64,000 bases of DNA from Ceratotherium simum simum (GCF_000283155.1 NW_004454193.1:10556732-10620731); one strand, 5' to 3'. Counted from the stretch's first letter, positions 22,181-34,094 are shown. Notes: generated by a model from the sequence alone, not told the origin. Made by a program: numbers and translations.

Positions 22181-23345
22181 ATTTTTTTTTTTCTTGGAAA
22201 TTAAAATTTTTTATTTATTTCGTTACTTCAGGTAAAGAAGATCAAATTAAACATAGTCTCAGTTCAAGTCATATTACTACCATAGGTCTATGAAAATCTC
22301 TTCTCTGGTTTATCTGTATCTTTATATTCCCTATTCTACTTATTTGCCCCTTCCCTAGTTGGCAACCATTCTGTTTTTTAATACCTAGCATATAATTTTT
22401 TTGAGATGAATTCTTGCAAAATGTTTATTGTTATTTTGTATACATGTGTATTTTTAATTTACACAAATGATATTATATCTCATTCTTTTTCTTATTTTCC
22501 TCACTGTGTCATTTTTATGATACACCCATATTTCTGTGTATATATATGTGTATATATATGTGTATGTATATGTGTGTGTGTCTATATATGTGTGTGTATA
22601 TATATGTGTGTGTATATATTATATGTGTATGTATGTGTGTGTGTGTGTGTGTATAGATATATATGTATATATAATTCATTACTTATTGCAGCATGGTGTC
22701 CTATGGTATGCATCTACCACAATTTACTTGTTTACTCACTAGTAATGGATCCTTAAATTGCCTCCACATTCCTGCTACCATACACATGCCTCCATGAACA
22801 ACCTCATAGTTATGCTAAAATAGTCTCTTTATAGAATACTTGTAGGAGCTTCTTGAGACGAACACATAGGAATTGAATTGTTGGGTCAAAGGGTTTCATT
22901 ATATTTAATTTGCCCAAGTATTTTTACATTGGCTTGAGAATGGCTGTATCAGTCCCCCCTCCCTCCAGCAGTGTGTGAGGAATGCTGTAGCCTCACATCT
23001 TTCCTGACTTGATTTTACCCTACTCTCTAATTTTTGCTGATTTAATTAAGTTATAAAATGTTACCACATTCTTGTTTAAATTTCCACATCTTTGATGACC
23101 AATACATTTGAACACCTCCATGCAGACATCTTAGTTTTTTGGGTTTCTACTAGTCAAAGTAAATTGACTTTTTGCATCATTTGCCCATTTTTCCATTAGT
23201 GTTGACTTACCAACGTTCTTTATACATCCTAGATAGTAGTCTATTGTTGGCTTTAAATATTTCGGGTATTTCCTCCAAATCTGTCTTTTGTCTCTTAACT
23301 TTGTTCACAGTGTTCTTTGTTGAACAGAAGTCATTAAATTATTTT
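22181..23345 (-). mobile_element. Ancient L1 (L1ME/L1MC-like) 3' end, antisense
   Basis: A T-run at 22182-22192 starts a second antisense L1. It contains the 3'UTR and then diverged ORF2: CACAATTTACTTGTTTACTC, GAATTGAATTGTTGGGTCAA, TTTGCATCATTTGCCCATTT and CTTTGTTGAACAGAAGTCAT. It is interrupted by a microsatellite at 22530-22670. Confidence 0.65.
22530..22671. repeat. Composite (TG)n/(TATG)n microsatellite
   Basis: About 140 bases of alternating TGTG, TATATG and TGTATG units. The chance open frames across it are artefacts of the repeat. Confidence 0.9.
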
Positions 23346-23460
23346 TACGTCAGTTCACCGAGGTTTTACTTACATACATAACATTCATCCTTACAGGTAT
23401 TCAGTTCCATGAGTTTTGACAAATGTATACAGGCATGTATCATTGAGTGTTACTATGTTC
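23346..23460 (-). mobile_element. L1 3' end remnant, antisense
   Basis: CATGAGTTTTGACAAATGTA and ATACAGGCATGTATCATTGA are the standard antisense L1 3' end phrases. Confidence 0.6.
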
Positions 23461-23464
23461 TACT

Positions 23465-23665
23465 CACTTGTCTACATATTTTATATGCATTAGCTCATTT
23501 AATCCTCACAATAAGCCTATGTAATAAGTACTATTCTTCATGAGGCACCAGGAATTTAAGCAATTTGTCCAAGTTCACATATCAGAGCCAAGACTTAACG
23601 CAAAGCATTGGAACACTCCAGTCTGGCACCAGAACTCATGCATGAACTATCACACATGCAGGTTC
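23465..23665 (-). mobile_element. MIR SINE
   Basis: Reverse complement of MIR in order: TTAGCTCATTTAATCCTCAC, AATAAGCCTATGTAATAAGT, TTAAGCAATTTGTCCAAGTT, then ATCAGAGCCAAGACTTAACG. Confidence 0.8.
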
Positions 23666-24329
23666 CCTTACCTAACAAGAGAATTTCTCTCTTAAGAGTT
23701 TGCAGATGATCAGGCTTAAAGGTAGCCTAATAACAGGCGATTGATTAGGGAACTGTTATTCATGTTTATGTCGAAGCCCGCCTCTTCAGCACAGTGCCAG
23801 GAGTCCTTTACACCCATTTCCTGAGCAGCACTTTAGTGACAATTCTAATTTCAAGCATTTTCAAATCAGAGCTTCTCACTGTGAGTCTTCAGGCACCCAG
23901 CTGTGGTATACTCTGGATGGAGTTGTTGGAGTAAAATCACTTGAGCATCCATGGATTCCAATGTCTGGTTGATATCAATGAACATCTATGGGCTTTGTTT
24001 TTCCTTTGAAAAAAATTCGTTATTCATATCTCCAATTTTAGTAAACACCATTTCTTTTAGGACCCTGAGTCAGAGCAAGTGTTTTTCATTAACCCATTTG
24101 TATATACAGTCAATTTCACATTCATTTGATAAGGACTAAGAGAGAACATAATCAGTACAAGGAATTGAAAGATTAAGATACATTTTACAACACAAGCGTG
24201 GAAATAATACAACAGAGTAAGGTAAGCCTATTTGTCTATTAAGTGATTGTAAAACATTTTACTAAGAAATTTACCTCATCTATATGCCACATTGACTAAA
24301 TGCTGGTATTTAACTTCACGAAATTGATT
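23666..24329. other. Single-copy-looking DNA
   Basis: No repeat or coding signal recognised. Confidence 0.4.
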
Positions 24330-24480
24330 TAGATGTCATTGTATTATCCCACTTCATAGATGGAGAAAGTGAGACTCAGGAAAGTGAAGTGAATTATATT
24401 TCTCACTTTTTTTTCCTTGGGCCAGGCTTACAGTAATAGAGTGGAGGCTGGGAATTTTGGAATATTTAACTCTGTGGTCT
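24330..24480 (-). mobile_element. MIR SINE fragment, diverged
   Basis: ATTATCCCACTTCATAGATG and GAGACTCAGGAAAGTGAAGT match the reverse complement of the MIR core. Confidence 0.6.
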
Positions 24481-25084
24481 TGAGCATATGACTCACTTGC
24501 CTTCTGTGTTAAATGTGAATATCAGTTTTCCAAGCATTGGCTGATCTACTGCACGTATGTGGGTTTTACAAAATATAAAGTGTTGCACAAATGTATGACT
24601 TCATAGTGGGTATTACCTCTTCCTACGCGTCTGTCTTATTTTAAGAAAAACTTTATTTCTGGGCAAAATTGAGTGGATTAAGTATTCTTAAAGGGGTCAT
24701 TGCTGTTTGGGACCCTCCGGTGTTTTTCTTCTTTTGCTTATAACACCGTGATTTTCTTTGGAAAATGACTAAACTTCCTCATTTCCTCCTTTCGTGTTCC
24801 CCTGGTACGACCATCAATCCAGGGCTACAAGTGTCTGCTTCAAGGCTGGGCAGGTATCCTAAGCCTCACCAATAAGAGCCCCTGCCTTACCGCCCCCGCA
24901 ATCCCACCCAGGATTTTGACCAGAACCATTGAGAGAGTAGTTATCTTCTAAAGATCGGCTTTGGAGTTCCCAGTTTTATAAGCCGAGATAGATCCTTTTC
25001 ATGATAAGCTAGTTTGATTCCTTTCATCTCGTTGGCGTTTCACACATTGCCATCTCCTCCCTGGAAAATAGAATTCTGAGGATA
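24481..25084. other. Single-copy-looking DNA, locally GC-richer
   Basis: 24770-25070 is less AT-rich than its surroundings. No exon-like frame with splice signals could be supported. Confidence 0.35.
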
Positions 25085-25170
25085 ATATCACTGCTTTATT
25101 CATATTTATTTTTCCAGCACAGAGCACAGTCCTTGGAGCGTAGTAGACTCCGAGTAAATGCCTGCAAATC
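25085..25170 (+). mobile_element. L2/MIR 3' tail fragment
   Basis: CCAGCACAGAGCACAGTCCT then AGACTCCGAGTAAATG follow the L2 3' end phrase in sense. Confidence 0.5.
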
Positions 25171-26619
25171 TGCAGGAGTTTATTTCAATACTTACAGATA
25201 TTGACTGCTTCAGGGCAGAGAACAAGTCATCCTAAATAACCAAGGGCTTGATGTGTGGCTGCTCCCAACACTTCCTCCTCACACCTCACCCCCAGGGTGT
25301 CCCACCAGTGCAGTGCCCAACACAACACGTAATCCCCTCATTCCTATATTAGAAGAGCTCCTCTCACCAGTTGCTACCGAGCATTGAAATGTGCGCTTAT
25401 TCCCAGAGCAGAGGGCTAGAGTTTTTTTCCTTAATATAATTATGGTGAACAGTCAAGCATCAAGTGGAGGAGAAAAAACTGCACTAAAATAGGTGCTAAG
25501 TAATGGTCAGGTGTGTCCTTTGCATTTCTAATGCTTTTTTGACTCCGAGGGAGAGAGGGAGAGGAGGAGGCATAACCAAGCGGCTGAATATTTTAAGGCT
25601 GATGAACAAATGACTTCATTACGGGCAAGATTACCTCTCCTCTTGTGTAACGTCATAACTTTTGGTATAATTCAGCTTTTGAAGACTCTGTGGGGAAGGC
25701 AGAATCTCAGAACAAACTGCCATTAATATTTAACACACACACACCAAAAAATATTAGCCCCTTAGGCTTTTATGAAGTCTTTATGGAGGAAAAAAAAGAC
25801 CAAACCACTAGCAAAGTCACACTTTCAAATAAAAAGCAGCAATCTTAACTACAGCAACTGTGGGGAGAATTAAGAAACAAATTCTAGCTTTGAGTTGTTA
25901 TGTCTGCAGTAAATAACTATTTAGATCAACGGGAAATGAAACAAATCCTTTTTGTTTTTGTTTTTTTACTCTTTATTTGGTTGTGAGTGTAGTAGTTACA
26001 GAATTCTAAACTAATGCTGTAACATCTGTAATTGTCACTAAATACAACCTAGTACTAACCCTTACTTCTTATTGTAAACCACGCTCTATTTCTTTTAAAT
26101 TAATGCGCTGGGCAAGTGGCATTGTGGAATAAGCTCTCCTTCCCCTCCCACCCCTCAACCCAACTGGAAATGTTGCCTCATTAGATCTTGAGGTGAAAGC
26201 CAAGACTAAGCTGGCATTTCCTTGCCCTTTGCTCAGCACCAGGGCTTCTAGAATCTTTGCACTTCATACTTGCCCCTATCAGCCCTGGGAACGTTAGTGG
26301 TAGCTCCATGGGGACGAGAGGTTGCACTTCCATAGCTGAGGTTTGGTTGGTTGGAACCATGACACTATCTCTACGTGAAGTAGTGTTTGCCAGAAAAGGC
26401 AAAGTTAAGAGGAAGCACTGAAGGTCAAATTGCAAAGTGCTCTGTGAGCATTTCTGCCCTGAGTCCCACTACTTGGGAACCAAAGGGCAAAATCATAATG
26501 GAGTAAAGGAAGGGCACTGAAAATGTTACAGATGCTCATCGCCACTAAAAACCCTTGGGGCTCAAGGTGGAGACAGATGGACGAATGAGCAGCAGCAGAT
26601 TTTAGTAACTGAATCATGG
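25171..26619. other. Repeat-poor region with possible conserved noncoding DNA
   Basis: 25500-25930 carries no repeat signature but has dense regulatory-looking words: TGTAACGTCATAAC (CRE-like core ACGTCA), CCATTAATATTTAA and several AT-rich homeobox-type cores. 26150-26620 is moderately GC-rich with two overlapping minus-strand open frames (26181-26435, 26405-26617) in different frames; neither resembles a known protein. No gene is called. Confidence 0.35.
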
Positions 26620-26770
26620 CAGCAGGTGTCGAACCTGAATTCAGATTTGGTTTTCAGCCAGTTACTTACCTTTATGCGTCTTCTTATTGTTCTTAAACCT
26701 TGTGAAGTTGTTATGAGCCGTCATAGTTGATTGGCAAGTGCTACTCAATTTATTATAGTTTCTTTACTTT
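26620..26770 (+). mobile_element. MIR SINE fragment
   Basis: GGTGTCGAACCTGAATTCAG, TCAGCCAGTTACTTACCTTT and the AAGTTGTTATGAGCCGTC block follow sense MIR. Confidence 0.65.
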
Positions 26771-26954
26771 TTCTTGTACTATATAGTGATGTATTGATTC
26801 TTTAATATTAAAAATATTCATTTGCACGTGTTATTTTCTGCTTTTTTTTGTAGACATGTGATTCCTATTGTCCACTTGCTGAAATCTCCCTCATTCACCT
26901 AGATCAGTCATTTTCCTTTTTTAGATAATAGTAAAAGTAATAATTATTAAAACA
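26771..26954. other. Single-copy-looking AT-rich DNA
   Basis: Nothing recognised. Confidence 0.3.
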
Positions 26955-27130
26955 AAACAAAATAAAAAATTGTCACTCAGTGACGGCTAGATACTTCTCA
27001 GGTGCTCTGCTAACCGCTTTAAGTCATGTCACTTCATCTCTATAGCAATCTTGTGAATTAGATTCTCAATTTTCTCTTCTGAAAAATAAGGCTACTTAGA
27101 AAAATCGAGAACTTAACCAAAGTCAATACA
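26955..27130 (-). mobile_element. MIR SINE
   Basis: GGTGCTCTGCTAACCGCTTT, AATCTTGTGAATTAGATTCT and TAACCAAAGTCAATACAATG follow the reverse complement of MIR. Confidence 0.7.
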
Positions 27131-27131
27131 A

Positions 27132-27635
27132 TGTTGAGAGTTCAGCTAAGCTTCTCCATGGTATTGCTACCTCGGCATCCATTTTGTTTAGCCAAGCAGC
27201 CTGTGAGGACCTTAAACTGATACTAACCCCTCCTGTAAGTGCATGCCCTAGAGAGCAGCTGCAGAGTCACAAGCAAATGTAAGTCCCTGATATGACTTCC
27301 CCAACAGCCCTGTGATCAACAGTCTCCCCTGTCTCCCAGCACCTATATCCCTCATGCACCCCTTGGATAAGACCCTTCTGCTAATCCCCACTTTTTTGGT
27401 TTGAATTGACCAATCCGGTCCTAGCCCAGGAACCCAAAGCATTCCACTCATGGACCCTAATAAAGGCATGTGCCCCAAGTCTTGTCTCTCTGCCTTGACA
27501 TCCCCATGTGGCCCCTTGAGGCATGCCGTGTACTTCCTCCAGGACTTGTGAGATCTAAGCTTCTCTATTTCAATTTCTCTTGTGGTCTATTGTAGAACTG
27601 TGGCTCAATATCCAGCACTCTGTGTTCCACGTAAC
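27132..27635 (+). mobile_element. Probable solo ERV LTR, family not identified
   Basis: The stretch has LTR-like features in sense: a CCATTTTGTTTAGCCAAGCA block common near ERV1 LTR starts, an AATAAA signal (27460-27465), a C/T-rich part after it, and a terminal CACGTAACA ending in CA. No paired LTR or internal retroviral sequence is nearby. The borders are uncertain and no target duplication was confirmed. It carries no coding capacity that I can see. Confidence 0.45.
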
Positions 27636-27934
27636 AGATGTTAATTTAGCAATGTCATAACACAGTTATAGATGGCAGTACCGATATTGACATGCAAGAC
27701 CACCCATGTAACTCAGCAGCTTGGTCCTTAACTCTCTTGCCCTGTGTTGGAGCTGATTACTCCTTCCCTCATCCTTCCTCTTTTGTACAAATTGCGTGTC
27801 TCCATTACTGCATTTCTCACCTTGTATCACAATGATTAGTGTTAGTATTCTTCTGGTGTTTCAAACATGGTGCAGGTCGCTAAGGATGCAGGCATAAGAC
27901 ATGGCCTGTTTTCTTAAAGATGTCACACCCAAGC
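27636..27934. other. Unassigned DNA with weak MIR/L2 resemblance
   Basis: About 27660-27745 may be a MIR in reverse, and the part near 27860-27920 recalls L2 (CATAAGACATGGCCTG). Both are weak. Confidence 0.3.
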
Positions 27935-28590
27935 CTGAGCCCCGTACTTCTGCAGCGACCTCCTAACTGTTCTCACTGCTTCCACTCTTCTTTTTCAGAC
28001 TGTTTTCCACACTGCAGCCAGAGTGACCATTCCAAAATTCAAATCTGGTTATGTCACTCACCTGGTTAAAACCAACTCACGGCCTCCATTGCTCTTAGGA
28101 TCGAAATGGAAATCCTTAACATGGCCCATAATACTATCATGGTCTGGCCCCTATGGTCTTGGAGCTTGGTAGCCTCTTCTCAGATCTCTCACCCCATTCT
28201 CTGCGTCAGTCACCCAGACCATCTTGCAGCCCCTCAGGTGTCAGGCTTCCTCAGACTACGTTGCCTGGAAACATTTCACCCCTCTTTACTCACATGCTTC
28301 CCTCTGCCTGTCATGTACCTATCTCTTAAGTTCACTCTTGGTCTTAGCTCAGAAGTACTTCCTTATAGACCCTGCCTTGACCTTGAATATGGAGCCCCTT
28401 TATAATTACACACAACCTCACGTATCTCTCTTCTTTTGTAGCTCTTTCCTGGTAATAATTTCATATTTTGTGATGTATTGAGTCACAAATGTAGGTGTCT
28501 CTATAAGAATCTAAGCCCCAAGAAGGCAGGAACTGTGTCTCTTTTGCTCCCCATGATCTAGCATCTTAGGCCCTCACTTCATAGTTGTTG
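27935..28590 (+). mobile_element. L2 LINE, long 3' segment
   Basis: The longest L2 in the window. In consensus order: CAGCGACCTCCTAACTGTTC, GCAGCCAGAGTGACCATTCC, GGTTATGTCACTCACCTGGT, AACATGGCCCATAATACTAT, CATGGTCTGGCCCCTATGG, then AAGAAGGCAGGAACTGTGTC. The 99- and 85-codon open frames within it (28106-28481) are in different frames and are chance or degenerate L2 reading. Confidence 0.88.
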
Positions 28591-29440
28591 AAAATCACTT
28601 AGTTGGGTATATTCTAATGGAGGGCACAGTGCATGGGGTACCCGGAAGAAGTATGTACTCTGATTAGCAACTTCTCCTCAAGGGAAGTTTACTTGGCTTT
28701 TCTTATCTATCATGTCATCTCACATATGAAAAGAATCTCCAAGTCACCCCATCCAATTCCCTGTGGCTAGCTGACTTCTGATACCATTATAGACCTTTGA
28801 TCTCCAAAATGGCTGATAATCCTGAGCAAAAGCACGGATAAACCGGTCTTTGGATTCCTGCCATTCTCCAGCCTCAGGCCTGCAGTCCTGATCACCTGGC
28901 TGTGCTGAGTATATATTTCTGTTCTAATTTTTTCTTAAGAAACTGGAATTGTGATAGATTTCATCATTAAAGAACCACTGTGAGAAGTACAGGGCAGTTA
29001 CTGTTATAAAAAAACGACATGAAAAACAAAGAAACAGAATTTCATTGAGACTAAGCAACTTTTTAAGAGTACATGCCCAGTTCTAAGAAAAGACAGAATT
29101 TTTAACCCAGGTTATTTTCCCTGTAGGAAGTTTTGATTAAGCGTGTGTTAATAATTCTGACCCTGCCACTTGCTGATGCTACAAACTTGGACCTTCTACA
29201 TCCCTGCTCTGTCCTTAATATAAAATATTTGTAAGTGACAATAGTGTATATATATCATAGCTATAAATGTTAATTTAATAATAATAATATAATTTATGAG
29301 CATTATTGTTATTACTATTAATATTGTTGTAGTTGTTTTTTTCTGTATGCACTGGGCCTGCCCCGTGGTTGTCTGAGTTAATATTTAAGAAACTTGAATA
29401 ATCAGTTTATACTGTATCTCCTTCTAAAACCAGAGTGCTT
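28591..29440. other. Single-copy-looking AT-rich DNA
   Basis: Nothing firm. A short GGGCCTGCCCCGTGGTT phrase at 29352-29368 looks like a scrap of an ERE head but is too short to call. Confidence 0.35.
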
Positions 29441-29444
29441 CTGA

Positions 29445-29660
29445 GAGTTGAGAGAACCTATTGGTTAAAAGCTCTGCCCCTGTGGTCACACAGAGCAAGT
29501 TCAATTCCTCCAGCCCCAGCTCTGCAATTACCAGCTGCATGACCCTGATCAAATTGCAGAGCTCCCCTAAGCCTCAGTGTACCAGTTATCTGTAAAATGG
29601 AAATAATATTTATCCCATAGGTTTACTTTTAGTACTAAGTGAAGTATAACTTGTAAAATA
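29445..29660 (+). mobile_element. MIR SINE
   Basis: GGTTAAAAGCTCTGCCCCTG, GCATGACCCTGATCAAATTG, GCCTCAGTGTACCAGTTATC and TGTAAAATGGAAATAATATT follow sense MIR. Confidence 0.8.
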
Positions 29661-30892
29661 TTCACCCCTTTTGAATTCTTTCTAAGTTCTGGGTTAATAT
29701 TTGCAAGTGAAGTAATTAATAATAAATATAATCATTATTGTAAAAAGACACCACTCCTCATAAGCAAGCCAAATATATATAAAGTAATTTAGCAATATAT
29801 TTCTCTCATCTTAAAATTGAAGTATTTTTCAGTTTAGCATTTGTGGTTGTATATTTATATATTCATACAACATGAGCATAAATCTACTCTGATAACACAA
29901 AAAGCCAAATTTAGATTGCTGCTAACACAATTTCCAGTGTCACTGAATGTTTCAATTTTGGAGAAGACTTAATAGATTGGGTTTCTTTCACCAGGGCAGA
30001 GGAGGTGACTTGAGGCCTTGGTTAAATGGACACAAAAGAATAGCCCCGGAGAGCAGTGTGGTTGGAATCTCATTACTATTCATGGCTCTTGCCATCCGTT
30101 TGTTTTCTGTGCTTTCTAAGGCTCTAGGCATTTCTTTTCAGGTTTCATTTTCATTTCATTAATATTCTGATTTTTTTTTCTCCTCTGCCTGGAGACTTGA
30201 ATAAAATTTTTGCCTTGGTCATTCAAAAGCAAGGGGCAAGTTCCTTCTCTCCAACAATGGTGGGAATGTCCTTGTTTATTTACCTTTTTAACTCTTCTTA
30301 CTTCCAAAGTGATTTTTAGGCAACTTCTAGCAAGAGTACAAGATATTCATAAACCACTTGCACAGACTGTAAGTCAAACTCGAGTGAGGAGAGAGGCAAA
30401 GAAAGGAAAACAATATTAGGAAAGCAAGTCAAGAAAAGTTGCAGTGTTTAGACATAAAACTTTGTATTTCTCTTCTTGAGAGGATGGGGAGAATCACTTT
30501 CTCTGCATTTTGTATGTGTGTCTGCGTGTGTGTGATGCCCTTAAGCGTGATTTAAGTTAAAATTAAGAAATAGTTATAGGATTGTAGACATTTTTGAGGA
30601 GTATTCTTCATTATATTTTGTGTCCCCTCTAAAGTCCTGCTTAAGAAATGTCCTTTAGAATTCAATTGTAGGAAAATCTTTGAGGGACTAGAGTTTTTCT
30701 CTATTCTTATAAGGACAACTAATGTGAACAATCATATTCCCCTTTTTTCCTTGACTGCCAGGAAGCTCAGAATCTGATGTTTAATTATAGGCAATCTGTA
30801 TAGCTGGCATGTTGTCCCTGTTCTATGAACCTGGTTTTCTTATTCTATTTCTATATTTTTCATATACATATCTTTTATTTTATACTATTTGT
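29661..30892. other. Single-copy-looking DNA
   Basis: About 1.2 kb without recognised repeats. The short frames at 29947-30162, 30116-30307 (minus) and 30210-30419 overlap each other and have no family resemblance. Confidence 0.4.
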
Positions 30893-31276
30893 TATAGACT
30901 GAATATTAGTGTGTTGCCACCCCCCCCAAAGTTTGTACGTTGAAGCCCTAACCCCGAATGTGATTGTATTTGGAAATAGGCCCTGTGTGGAGATCATATA
31001 GGTTAAATGAGGTTATAAGGGTGGGGATCTAATCCGATAGGTCTGATTCCCTTATAAGAAGAGGAAGAGACACCAGAGCTCTCTCTCTCTTCACCATGTG
31101 AGGATGCAGTGCCAAGGTGGCCATATGCAAGCCAGAAAGAGAGCTCTCAGCAGGGACTGAATCAGCTGGCACCTTGATCATGGACTTCCCAGCCTCCAGA
31201 ACTGTGAGAAATAAATTTCTGTGTTTAAACCATCCAGTCTGTGGTATTTTGTCATGGCAGCCTGAGCAGACTATTA
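30893..31276 (+). mobile_element. MLT1/MST-type ERVL-MaLR solo LTR, sense
   Basis: Reads as a MaLR LTR from near its start (TATAGACTGAATATTAGTGT), through GTTGAAGCCCTAACCCCGAA, GTGATTGTATTTGGAAATAG and GCCTCCAGAACTGTGAGAAA, to ATGGCAGCCTGAGCAGACTA. An AATAAA signal sits at 31210-31215. No internal region follows. Confidence 0.88.
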
Positions 31277-31859
31277 AAATCTTTCATAAAGAGATTATGT
31301 GTTATAACAACAAATTTGTCTTCCCTGCCGAGAATGTGGCACACAAATAAAAGCTCAATCTCTTAGCTTTCATTTTGAAATACCACAACAGCTTCTAACT
31401 ATTCCTGTTACTACTGTTACAGTTAGTAAACACTGCACAATCATCAGGACAGAGACACTATTGTTTTTATTTTTATTTTTTATCCTGTACTTCTAGAGGA
31501 ATTTGCATCTGTGTGGTTTATGCATAGATTATTGAGCAATGTTTTTAAAAAGTTTGTGACCTGGAGAACAGCTTTGAAAAACATCTGAAGAGGTTCCAGA
31601 TACATCCACCCTCATTGCAAGGACCCATAAGGTTGACACAGAGCTCTTTACCTGCAATTCTAACGGAAGTGTAGGAGGCGGCAGCAGAGTCTAGCTCCTA
31701 CGTGTAGCTTTGTAATTGATGGCCTATGTGATCTTGGAACTTAAAAACTCTTGGAGTGAATAGGTAACAATTTTTATTGGGTTATCCCTAATGCAAATGC
31801 ATATATGTATGCTGTTGCCTTTTGCTTTTAAGGAAAAAAAAAGGTAAACACTTGAATTT
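31277..31859. other. Single-copy-looking DNA
   Basis: No repeat, RNA or coding signal recognised. Confidence 0.35.
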
Positions 31860-33290
31860 TCTCTTTGATCAGTTTTCAAAATAATGTTGATTCCCCATCG
31901 TCCTCCAAAAATAATAAATGTGTGTTATTTGTTTTTTATAATTATTATGATTCATGAATTGAAATACCTATATGTTTCAATCCATTGAACGTATTAACTT
32001 ATTGATGCTTAAATTGTCCTGTATTTGGCTAGTGGTACCATATGCAAGTTGACTTCACATGAACCTGTTTTCTTTGACAGCTCTGATCTGTGATCATCTT
32101 GTATATTTCTTATTCTAGAGCTAGAGTGAGCTGCTTCTTCAAGGAAGGCATGTTCCTTATAGTAGTTAATGGTATTTAAAGACCGAACTCTAAGTCTTTA
32201 GAGGTGCTCATGGTTACTGGGTCATACACTGTTTCCCATCGTTTTCAGTAGGCAGAGTTAGAACATAAATTTTATTTTGATTTTAAGATAAAATATATCA
32301 TGTGTTCATATTGACATTTTCTATTCAACTTCAGGACCAGGAGATTTTTCTTTAACTACATTGATCTTATATTTGTATCTCCTTTCTCCCAATTTGAAAA
32401 CTTGGTTTTCAATGACATCAACATAAATACCCATGTTCTTGACCCTACAATGCTCACACACATAATAACGTTAAAATGATAATATGTATATTACCACCCC
32501 CACTATGGTTACTAAAAAATCACTTTGAGATTCTGTTTTGCAGTCCTTGGGGTACATTCCACTAGGAATGTGTTGTAAAATTCCTGTGTTTTATAGACTC
32601 TTGGAAGAATTCTTGTCTTGCTGAAACTGGGATATATAGTTATGTGTTCATTTTGTTTTATTTCTGATTTTTTTTCCAGGATTTTTAAATTAAATTGTGT
32701 TTTATAATTATGTAAACAATTTACATTGTTCCACAGCCAGATCAAAACAAGGTATTCAAAGTAGTATAGACTAGTCCATCCCTGACACTTTCCATTCTGT
32801 TCTTCTCCACTCCATAGGTAATCTATGTTTCATTGTATGATCTATGTTCCATTTAAAAGAAGAGGTAAGTATGTGTGTTTGCATGTGCATGCAAGTATGT
32901 GTGAACACTATTATCAATAAATAGTATCATTATATTCCCTTCTTTACTGCTTATTGCTTTTTTTCATTTTGTAGTATTTTTTGGAGATCCTTTCACAAGT
33001 ATTTATAGAGTTATTCTGTGTTACATTGTACAGATACATAGTATTCTGATGTGATTTTGTACAGTAGTTTATGGAAAGTATCCTCTATTGATGTTTATTT
33101 GATTTTTTCCCAGTTTTCTGCTATCACAAGTAGTGCTGAGGTAAATAGTTTTGTACACACCTTTTAATATCTTTGTCTATATATTTTTCAGTAAACTAGA
33201 AATTCAGAATAAATGTATGTCATTTTGCTAGGTATTGCCAAATTTCCTCCAAAGGTCATGTTCCATTCAGCGTTCCCAAATCAATGCATA
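31860..33290 (-). mobile_element. Ancient L1 (L1MC/L1ME-like) 3' end, antisense
   Basis: Long antisense 3'UTR (TTATTGATGCTTAAATTGTC, GGCTAGTGGTACCATATGCA) followed by the ORF2 end (TTGGAGATCCTTTCACAAGT, GCTAGGTATTGCCAAATTTC). Sequence related to this is repeated in the copy at 53630-56050. It is heavily decayed. Confidence 0.65.
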
Positions 33291-33479
33291 AGACTTTAGC
33301 TGGGCTTTTGACTATAGTTACTTGGTAACTAATTCAAAAGTCAAGTCTTCAGTGAATATCTGAAGGGCGGGTGGACTATGTATTGCCTCAGTGAAAATGC
33401 ATGTCATGTGTGGACTGCAAAGATGCAGATCCTTCAAGCCTCCATTCATACTGCATCATCTCCTAGATTTAATATTTGT
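33291..33479. other. Single-copy-looking DNA
   Basis: Nothing recognised. Confidence 0.3.
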
Positions 33480-33720
33480 GATAGATATCCTCCTCCCTCC
33501 ATGTCCAGTGGTGGTCTGGGTAGATTGTTCTCTTTTACATTTCAGAGATGATCTGCGCTTAACTCTACCATAGCACTTGTACTACTGTGCCATAATTATG
33601 TGCCCTATTCTAGACTATGAGAAGCTTCTTGATGGCATGGACCATGACATACTCATCTTTACAACATCAGTGCCTAATATTGTGTCTTGCACATTGTAGG
33701 AACTTAGTACATGATTGACC
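33480..33720 (+). mobile_element. L2 LINE 3' fragment
   Basis: ACCATAGCACTTGTACTACT, AGACTATGAGAAGCTTCTTG, then TAATATTGTGTCTTGCACAT follow the sense L2 end. Confidence 0.6.
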
Positions 33721-33747
33721 AACGATTTACATTGGTCCTTTGAGTTT

Positions 33748-34094
33748 TCTTTTAGGTTTTTTCTTTTTTCTTTTTTTTTTTTTTTTTGTGTGAGGAAGAT
33801 CAGCCCTCTGAGCTAACATTCGTGCTAATCTTCCTCTTTTTGCTGAGGAAGACCGGCTCTGAGCCAACATCCATTCCATTGCCAATCCTCCTCCTTTTTT
33901 TCCCCCAAAGCCCCAGTAGATAGTTGTATGTCATAGTTGCACATCCTTCTAGATGCTGTATGTGGGACGCGACCTCAGCATGGCCGGAGAAGCGGTGTGT
34001 CGGTGTGCGCCTGGGATCTGAACCAGGGCCGCCAGTAGCAGAGCGCGCGCACTTAACCGCTAAGCCACGGGGCCGGCCCCTCTTTTAGGTTTTT
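33748..34094 (-). mobile_element. Composite ERE SINE, well preserved, with target-site duplication
   Basis: Flanked by an exact 14-bp duplication TCTTTTAGGTTTTT (33748-33761 and 34081-34094). It has two GAGCTAACAT-type blocks, then the CCCCAGTAGATAGTTGTATG body and a head ending in CACGGGGCCGGCCC, so it is longer than the ERE1-like copy at 15077. Read on the minus strand, the A box (TGGCTTAGCGG) is intact and the B box is GGTTCAGATCC, one base from the better copy. Confidence 0.95.

Noticed and set aside
22530..22756. Tyr/Val/Cys-rich repeat protein
   Set aside because: A translation artefact of a TG/TA microsatellite.
26181..26617. Possible processed pseudogene or exon pair on the minus strand
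   Set aside because: Two short frames in different phases, no family resemblance, no poly-A tail and no clear splice sites. Left as unassigned sequence.
28106..28481. Two overlapping frames of 99 and 85 codons with a plausible look
   Set aside because: They fall inside a clear L2 element and are in different frames.
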